DNA of 64,000 bases from Hevea brasiliensis (taxonomy: Eukaryota > Streptophyta > Magnoliopsida > Malpighiales > Euphorbiaceae): NCBI RefSeq assembly GCF_030052815.1, contig NC_079509.1:40728750-40792749 (forward strand). The letters run 5' to 3'. The notes under the pieces were generated by a model, which saw only the letters and a list, made by a program, of their open reading frames with translations, ran no database searches and was not told the DNA's origin. The translations under genes were made by a program, and so were the position numbers. This document shows positions 57,151-64,000 of this stretch, in pieces; position 1 is the stretch's first letter, and every line of letters starts with the position of its first letter.

Positions 57151-58312
57151 ACTCTTATGATCTGTGTAGATGTAGCATTTTCCCCATTCAAATAGTGTCT
57201 CCAGATCTTAAGAGCAAACACTATAGCTGCAAGCTCCAAGTCATGTGTTGGATAATTCCTCTCATGCGGTTTCAGCTGGCACGATGCATAGGCAATGACA
57301 TTTTGATCTTACATCAGTACACAGCCTAACCCATTGTGAGAAGCATCACTATAAACTGTGTATTCTTTACCCTGAGTAGGTAAAGTCAGGACTGGAGTTT
57401 CAGTCAAATATTTCTTCAATTCATCAAAACTCTGTTGGCATTTATCCGTCTACTGAAATTTCACATCTTTTCTAAGCAGCTTGGTCAATGGAGATGCTAA
57501 CATGGAGAATCCCTTCACAAATCGATGGTAGTATCCAGCTAAACCCAGAAAACTACGAATCTCTGTGACATTTCTGGGTGGCCTCCAATTAAGGACAGCT
57601 TCAATCTTACTTGGATCTACCTTGATGCCCTCTTCTGATACTACATGCCCCAAGAAAGATATTTCTTTCAGCCAAAATCCACATTTCGACAATTTGGCGT
57701 ATAGCTGTTTCTCCCTCAAAGTCTGTAGTACAATCTGCAGATGTCTATCATGCTCTTCTGCATTCCTCGAATAGACTAATATATCATCTATAAATACCAC
57801 AATAAACTGGTCGAGGTATGATCTGAAGATAGTGTTCATCAGATCCATAAAAGCAGTCGGAGCATTAGTTAACCCGAATGGCATAACCAAAAACTCATAA
57901 TGGCCATAGCAGGTTCTAAAGGCAGTTTTAGGAATACTCTACTCTTGTACTTTCAGCTGATAATAACCTGATCTCGGGTCAATTTTGGAGAACATAGCTG
58001 CACCCCTCAACTGATCAAATAAGCCATCAATGCGGGCCATTGGATATCTGTTCTTTATTGTCACCTTATTCAACTGCCGATAATCAATACATAAGCGGAG
58101 AGTGCCATCCTTCTTCTTTACTAACAACACCGGCGCTCCCAAGGTGACACACTACGGCGGATAAAGCCCTTGTCAAGCAATTCTTGCAACTGCACTTTCA
58201 ACTCTTTCAATTCTGCAGGTGCCATTCTATATGGCGTTATAGAGATTGGGTCCACACCAGGCATAACATCAATCTCAAACTGCACCTCTCTTTCTGGAGG
58301 TAATCCTGTCAA
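57150..58312 (-). pseudogene. Element D reverse transcriptase and RNase H
   Basis: RT in three pieces: 58121-58312 ([20 protein letters not shown]), 57939-58142 ([32 protein letters not shown]) and 57450-57890 ([10 protein letters not shown], catalytic [35 protein letters not shown]). RNase H text follows to about 57150 ([17 protein letters not shown], TDHKSLKYL) with a stop near 57312. A frameshift in the VSPWGAP region (58130) and a stop near 57940 break RT. The catalytic Asp pair remains. Confidence 0.9.
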
Positions 58313-58879
58313 TTATCCAGGAAACACATCCGAAAAATCACATACAGTAGGGATGTTTCTTAGTGTTGGACTCCCCAGTTGGGTGTCTATCAAATGTGCC
58401 AAGTATGCTTCACACCCCTTTCTGATCATTCTTCTGGCTAATGCAATCGAAATGATGTTTGATGGTAGTAAATGCCTTTCTCCATGTATTACCACATCAC
58501 CGTACAAAGGGAGACCAAAAGTAACTGTCTTCAGTCTACAGTCAATCATGGCATGATGCCTGGCTAACCAATCCATGCCTAAGATAATATCATAATCTCT
58601 AAAGGGCATTTCAATCAAATCTGACAGGAAAACATGTCCTTGGATCACCAAAGGACAGTCCCTATAAATTCTGTTGACCCGGACCTCTTGTCCTAACGGA
58701 CTAGTTACTAGCACTTCAAAACTCATTTGCACACATGAAACAGCAAGTGAATTGACTATGCTAGCACTAACATATGAATGAGTTGAACCCAGATCAAACA
58801 ATACAAATACTTTTTGATCAGAGATAGAGAATGTACCAGTTACCACATCAGAAGTCTCAGCCTCTTCTCGCTGTCTCAT
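58313..58879 (-). pseudogene. Element D aspartic protease
   Basis: 188 codons covering the whole protease: RQREEAETSDVVTGTFSISD, active-site region VLFDLGSTHSYVSAS, YRDCPLVIQGH, DIILGMDWLARHHAMIDC, and the linker to RT ending FSDVFPG before a stop where LSGLP-type text is expected. The residue after the catalytic Asp is Leu (Pro in element A), as in element B. Confidence 0.88.
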
Positions 58880-59079
58880 TGAATAAACCCTGACTGAAGC
58901 ACTCCCTTGTGCCGATTGACCAACTGTGCCCTAACTGCCAGAAGTAGTGCCTCTACCTCTACCTCTTCCTCTACCAATTGACTGTGAGCCTCTGGGAGCA
59001 GGACTCTGAATAGATCCCTCGGCAGTAGTAGGAGCTGGACCATATCTCGGAGACGGACCACTAGTACAGTCTCTTGCTA

Positions 59080-60160
59080 AATGGCCCTTGCCTCCACAAT
59101 TAAAATAGGCTCCAGTGGCCTAATAGCATTCCCCTCCATGAATCTTGCCACAAGTCTCACAGGGGCAGGCAGAATGTGAACCCCTGCTTGACTGCTGACC
59201 AGACCTAGGGGGTGTCTGTCCAGAAAATCTGCCCCTACTAAATCTTCCACCTCGACCCCTGCTGGGTCCACTAAATTTCTTTTTCTTTCCAGATGTACCA
59301 CCAAAACTCGGCTCTACTGACTTTTCCCCCTTGTCTTTCTCTGATCTTTCAACTTTTTCTGATTTTTCTTTTATTGGGGTCGCCTCTGATTCAATTCTCT
59401 CCAGCTCAAGTGCTTGAGACATAAGTTTTGAAAAGTTGCTGTGCCTGAATCCCACAACTTGCATTCTCAAATTGGGCTTCAAACCAGTCTCAAATCTCTT
59501 GCATCTTGCCTTGCTGGTAGTAAGGAGACTCCCTGTATAGTGACTTAAGCAGGAGAACTCCCCCTCATACTCTGCCACTGCTCTGTTGCCTTGTTTTAAA
59601 CTCAGAAACTCTTGTAACTTCTGATCCACATATGCGTCTGGGACGTATTTCTGTCTGAACTCTCTGTTGAAGTCATCCCAGGTCAGTACTGGTGATTCAG
59701 CCAGGCTGTGGGGGGATGGTCTTCCACCAATCATACGCATCCCCTTGCAGTAGAGACACAGAGTATTCAAACTTCAGTTCATCTTGGCAGTGCAGCTTCT
59801 TGAACACTCTGTCCATTCTTTCAAGCCATTACTCTGCCTCTAAAGGGTCCACTGTACCCTTAAATTCAGTAGCTCCATACTTCAATAATTTATCATATTG
59901 TCTGACTGGAGGCAGTGGTTGTGCCACAAGTGTTTGGGGTGGAGCTTGAGCAGACATACCCCCAGCCATTTGTTGAAACATCACAGCCATCTGCTGTGCG
60001 AACTGTGCAGGAAACTGCGGCATTTGCATGCTACTGATCCACTAACATTCTGCAAAGCTGGGGCTTCCCCTTGTGCCTCAGCTTCAATAGATTGCTCGAC
60101 TGAGCGATCTCCTTCTTCCAGTTCAATCTGATGTTAGGGTATCTGCTGAACAAGTAACAC
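59080..60160 (-). pseudogene. Element D Gag, interrupted
   Basis: 59829-60029 gives the N-terminus (MPQFPAQFAQQMAVMFQQMA, QYDKLLKYGATEFKGTVDP) up to a TAA at 59829-59831 in EAE*WLERMDRVFKKLHC, the same codon as the TAG in element B. An extra G near 59710 shifts the frame in the DWWKTIPHSL region. 59120-59770 continues with FRQKYVPDAYVDQKLQEFLS, a charged linker and RGRGGRFSRGRFSG. The zinc knuckle is present in broken form near 59080-59170 (CETCGKIHGGECY, then CGGKGHLARDC-like text). Confidence 0.85.
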
Positions 60161-60289
60161 ATGGAGATTTCCGTCCGTTAGTTCATATTCATGATGTAAT
60201 GCACTATATGTAACAAATATGGACATTGAGCAGTTGTACTTAACAAAGAAAGACACAAATTCTCAAATTAAAACATACTTCAAAATTTT

Positions 60290-60301
60290 GCTCTGATACC
60301 A
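60290..60301 (-). other. Element D primer binding site (tRNA-iMet)
   Basis: The minus strand reads TGGTATCAGAGC, after LTR end GTGACA and spacer TGTTTTAG. Confidence 0.92.
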
Positions 60302-60309
60302 CTAAAACA

Positions 60310-63300
60310 TGTCACACCTTACCCCTCTGTAAGGCATAACATGATCCCGTAGAATACCTAACAAACTATCGAACTTCACCTACCGATAACTCATTAAGTA
60401 CCCTACAAGGGATTTTAAACAATTTTCTTACTTTTGACAAGTGGTGAGTATTTTCTAATAGGTATTTAAAACATATGATTAAAAGTAAATCTAGTTAATA
60501 TTTTTGGTCTTATAAAAATTTTGACAGAGTTTCGTCCATATTTTGAGAAAACAGTTCTTCAAATACCTGAAAAAAAAAAAAAAACACTTCCAATAATTTT
60601 TCAACCACTGCTTCAAATTCATACTCAATCTTAACCAATTTCTCAACACATTTATTAACTTTCAAATTTCAAATCCACTATCCAATGATCATCAAAATAC
60701 TAGCAATCCATTTCATTCAAATTAAATAAAATAGTTCCATTCATAATTCATTAAAGACAAAACAATTTATATATACATCCTTACAAAATTTACATTAAGA
60801 GAAATTCAACTAAAATTTATTACAAACTTTACACAAGCTTTATACAAGCTGCTCAAGACCTAATTTACATGTCCATATATTTATGTGCAATACATACATC
60901 AAAAGAAATATTTACAATTAGGGTATAAATTATACCCAATGACTTCAAGCTGATAGATCCTCAATCCTCAGCAGCTCAGTCTGCTACTCCTCTAGTCTCT
61001 AAATTTGCAACAGCAATAAAAGCTATCGCTGAGTACTATGACTCAGTGGAGTACTAGGACTCAGTGGTGCACAACATACTAAAATAATCTTTATGCAGAA
61101 CTTAAATCACATTTATTCGAAAATTTGACTAAACATGAGAATTAAATGCAAATCATGCATTGTGAGATTTTAATCCCAAACAATTTCATTTTGAAGTATC
61201 AAATCACATTTCATAAAACCCATAGATCAAGCTATTCGAAACAAATAGAATCTCAATAGCTAGAGGCTAAAGAGAAATCACATCACAAGGCTAGCTAGCT
61301 CAAATATATGGATGGATCCATTCACATCCTCTTCTACTGGCACCCCTCAACACTTCTCCAGAGAAAGAATCAAAATTCAAAACTAATTACCCCCACTAGT
61401 CGTGCTAGTGAGGTGTTCAAATATATGGTCATGATACTGTGGTTTCAAAACTTATCTTAACAATTTGCTAAACATTGTCATTTCAAATATACATAATAAC
61501 TTTCAACAATTTCGATTAAAGCATCATAAATAATGTCTCAATTCACTTTTTCAAATCATTCAAAACAATATGCAGCAAATAATTTACAAAAATTACACGT
61601 TGTGCACAATCCTCAAGCGAGTCGCCTCTTGACCTCGACTCAGTTCCTCAGGTTCTTTTCTAGTATTCTTTCCAACTGAAACACACAATTTCACAATGTT
61701 TCAGTACTAGAACTTAACATAAACCCAAGATAAATTTAGCTTCACTTTTACCTAACTCTAATGTGCTAAACTCGACGTTTTTGAAATTTTTGTGTTTTGG
61801 GTTACTATTCACTACACTATTCAAGTCAAATTGTTGACTTTCTAAGGCTTAATAGGTATGGGAACTCCAACTTCACCCACATACCACATTTTGGTCACTA
61901 AATTTGTTGGTTTTGGTCATTTTCTCAAAACTTAGGTCTTTTAGGCAAAATTGCCAAATTTCAGTTTTGGAGTCCTAAGTTGCACTATTTCATTAGTCCT
62001 TTTACTGTTGGAATTTGGCAAAACTTTCTTCATAGAAAATGTTCCCTATTGTCTTAAGTTTATTCTCCTTTTTGAATCACTCCAATTGGAGTTTTGTAGC
62101 TCAAGTTATAGCCAATATACAGTTACTGTTCATGCTACAGAATTTAGTTCTGCAGATTTATTGCTCCAACTTTGTTTAGCAATTTGATCAAGTTAAGTCC
62201 ATAATTTTATCTAATTTTCTTCTTATGAAATGTTCTACTATGTCTTAGGTTTCCATCGGTTTAAGAATCATCTAAATCGAAGTTTTCTTGAGAGAGTTAT
62301 AGCCATTGAAACTTTACTGTTCATATGGCAAATCTGCAGTTCTGCAGATTCAGTGACTCAACTTTGCTCAGTAATTTGATTGGGTTAATGGAATAATTTG
62401 GGTTTATGTTCTCCATGAAAGTTTTTTTTCTATATCTCATCTAACCACTGGTAAAATTTCAGGTCATTTTGACCTGTCTAGCTCGAGTTATGATCAAATG
62501 AACAAATACTGTTCATTTGGTCAGTTTATACAAGGCAGCCTGCAATTTTTCAACTTTGGTCAATTTGTTCACTAGGTTTTAGTCACTTTTTGGGCATGCT
62601 TCCTAAATGAAAATTGTGTCATTTAGTGCTTATTTTCATTCCCAATTGGTCCCATATCAATTGGACTTGTAAAATTTCATTTTTGCTCCCTTAAAGTTGA
62701 CTTTTGGTCATACCCAATCCGAATTTGGCTTTGATTTAAACACTTCTAGCACACTTAATTAGGTCACAAATGACCATTTCTTCCCTTAAACTATGTCAAA
62801 GACATCATTTAGCACTTCTTCACATTTTTGGTCTCTAAACCCTGATGTTCAAAACCCTAATTCATGTCATTTGTTGCATTTAGCTAATTAAACACTTATA
62901 AACATGCTCCCTTAACTCAATTAAGCTTCCTAACATGTTTAGCTCAAATAAATTTATACTTTGTCCAACCAAACCCTAGCTGTCCAAAATTCTATATAAT
63001 CCCTCAACAAATTTTCTTTCCATTTTAAGTTTATTTACAAGCACAATAAGTTAGAAATGTAAGAATCAAACTCAAATTATCAAATTTGATTACTAACCTT
63101 TTATGTAGAATTTCTTTTTCTTTAAAACTTCTTCCTTTCTTTTTCTTTTTGTTGTCAAGCTCCTTCCCAAGTGACTAGAACAAGTTTTTGTGAAGCAAAT
63201 ATGGGAGAAGTTGAGGTTTAGTGAGGGTTTCAAAGCTTAAAGACAAGCTTTAATGGAGTTTGCAATGATGAGAGAGAGAGTGTGTGTATGAGGGCGGCAA

Positions 63301-64000
63301 GCTTGGTGGAAGAAGACTTTGATTTTTATTTTTCTTTTGTTTTGTTTTGTTTTTTTTATCCTTATGAAAGACCCAAAAATCCCAATTAAATAAATATATT
63401 AAGTATTGTTTTTATGGCATCATGCATGAAGTCAAGCATGATGTCATCACCTTTTGACTTTTCCATTTTCTTTTTTTTTTCTATTTATTTTTCTATTAGT
63501 TCTTTTATTTAATTCTCAATTCCGAAATTTTCTTTTCTCCGATTTTATTTGACAGTTAGGTCAGGAGTCAGCTCTCGGGGTCAATTGACCAAATTGCCCC
63601 TCGCCGGTTCAACCTGGTTTGCAAATAACTCAATATTTCTTCCGGCTCCCTGACCTAATTATTTGACTGGCTTAACAGTTCTTTTTCATGATTTTCTCTT
63701 TTCCACTATTTTAGTAATGGTCTTAAGGACCGCAGCGTCATATTTTATGGTTTGAAATTTGAGTTTAAAATGACTTCGCAGTCCTTCCCGAGAAGGTCAC
63801 CCATCGCTGTGACTCTCGGCTCGTTTAACTTCTTATATTCTGTTTTTCTTATTTATACTTAACTAATCGGCAATTACTAATTATTTGTGTTTATAGCTTA
63901 TCTAGTTGTCTTAAGTGTGGTTCTAATCTCCTTAATTGTCCGGACCGACACCGGTCATCGGAACAGTGAAATATACCAGGCTATACAAATAAGGGTGTTA
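60310..64000 (-). repeat. Element D right (5') LTR, cut by the window edge
   Basis: Partner of 51728-55423. The last bases in the window are AAGGGTGTTA, so only the final CA is missing. An 18-bp tandem duplication (gagtacta.gactcagtg at 61031-61048 and 61049-61066) and a small deletion near 60510 distinguish it from the other copy. The target duplication, if any, lies outside the window. Confidence 0.93.

Larger units (their letters stand above)
51728..64000 (-). mobile_element. Element D: Ty3/gypsy chromovirus (Tekay/Del-like), nearly complete
   Basis: Two 3.7-kb LTRs (51728-55423 and 60310 to about 64002, two bases past the window end) enclose a 4.9-kb interior with the full order gag, protease, RT, RNase H, integrase, chromodomain on the minus strand, a tRNA-iMet primer site and a polypurine tract. 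LTR termini, the primer spacer TGTTTTA and the protease start match element B, so B is a deletion relative of this family. At least eight stops or frameshifts disable it. On the left it is not followed by host DNA but by a second primer site and the TRIM fragment. Confidence 0.93.

Overview
This window is intergenic plant nuclear DNA. It is AT-rich, carries (TA)n, (TTA)n and (AAAT)n microsatellites, holds a spliced leucine-rich-repeat receptor kinase (LRR-RLK), and is mostly LTR retrotransposons of plant lineages. A eudicot is likely. A tree such as a Euphorbiaceae member would fit, but the sequence alone does not prove the species. I see no bacterial, organellar or viral genes, no CRISPR array and no functional rRNA or tRNA gene.

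Layout. 1-3167 is AT-rich intergenic DNA. 3173-24099 is element A, a minus-strand Ty3/gypsy chromovirus (Tekay/Del-like) with LTRs of about 3 kb and an AGTCC target duplication. Element B (6123-16103, GTTCT duplication) is nested inside A's left LTR. B is related to D but keeps only gag and the start of protease. 24105-26528 is host DNA with a CT/TA microsatellite, a 170-bp foldback and a 519-bp Mutator-like MITE (9-bp target duplication). The MITE ends 120 bp before the only host gene recognised, a two-exon non-RD LRR receptor kinase (26529-29577) resembling Arabidopsis At2g24130. 29578-33843 is AT-rich and includes a decayed CACTA-like terminus with about 90-bp tandem units.

33844-38346 is element E, a decayed Tat-like Ty3/gypsy copy on the plus strand. 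Its reverse transcriptase active site reads YVNN and its integrase is missing. 38770-43505 is element F, a minus-strand Ty1/copia copy with 215-bp LTRs and a 22-base poly-C tract in integrase. 44450-45146 is a stray gypsy RT fragment, followed by a copia-LTR-like piece (45147-45628). 45629-51359 is element G: a 2.6-kb LTR, a tRNA-Met primer site and an unrecognisable interior. 51360-51719 is a Cassandra-type TRIM fragment carrying a 5S-rRNA-like promoter segment. It is joined at its primer-binding site to the LTR of element D (51728 to the window end), a nearly complete but multiply broken gypsy element whose second LTR runs to about 2 bp short of its end.

No retroelement here is intact, so none appears able to move by itself. 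A, B and D share primer site, polypurine tract and LTR architecture, including a roughly 190-bp repeating module. B could only have moved with proteins supplied in trans by a relative. The most interesting signals are the primer-site junction between D and the TRIM, the 191-bp module in the LTRs, a premature gag stop at the same codon in B and D, and the MITE that forms the proximal upstream region of the receptor kinase.
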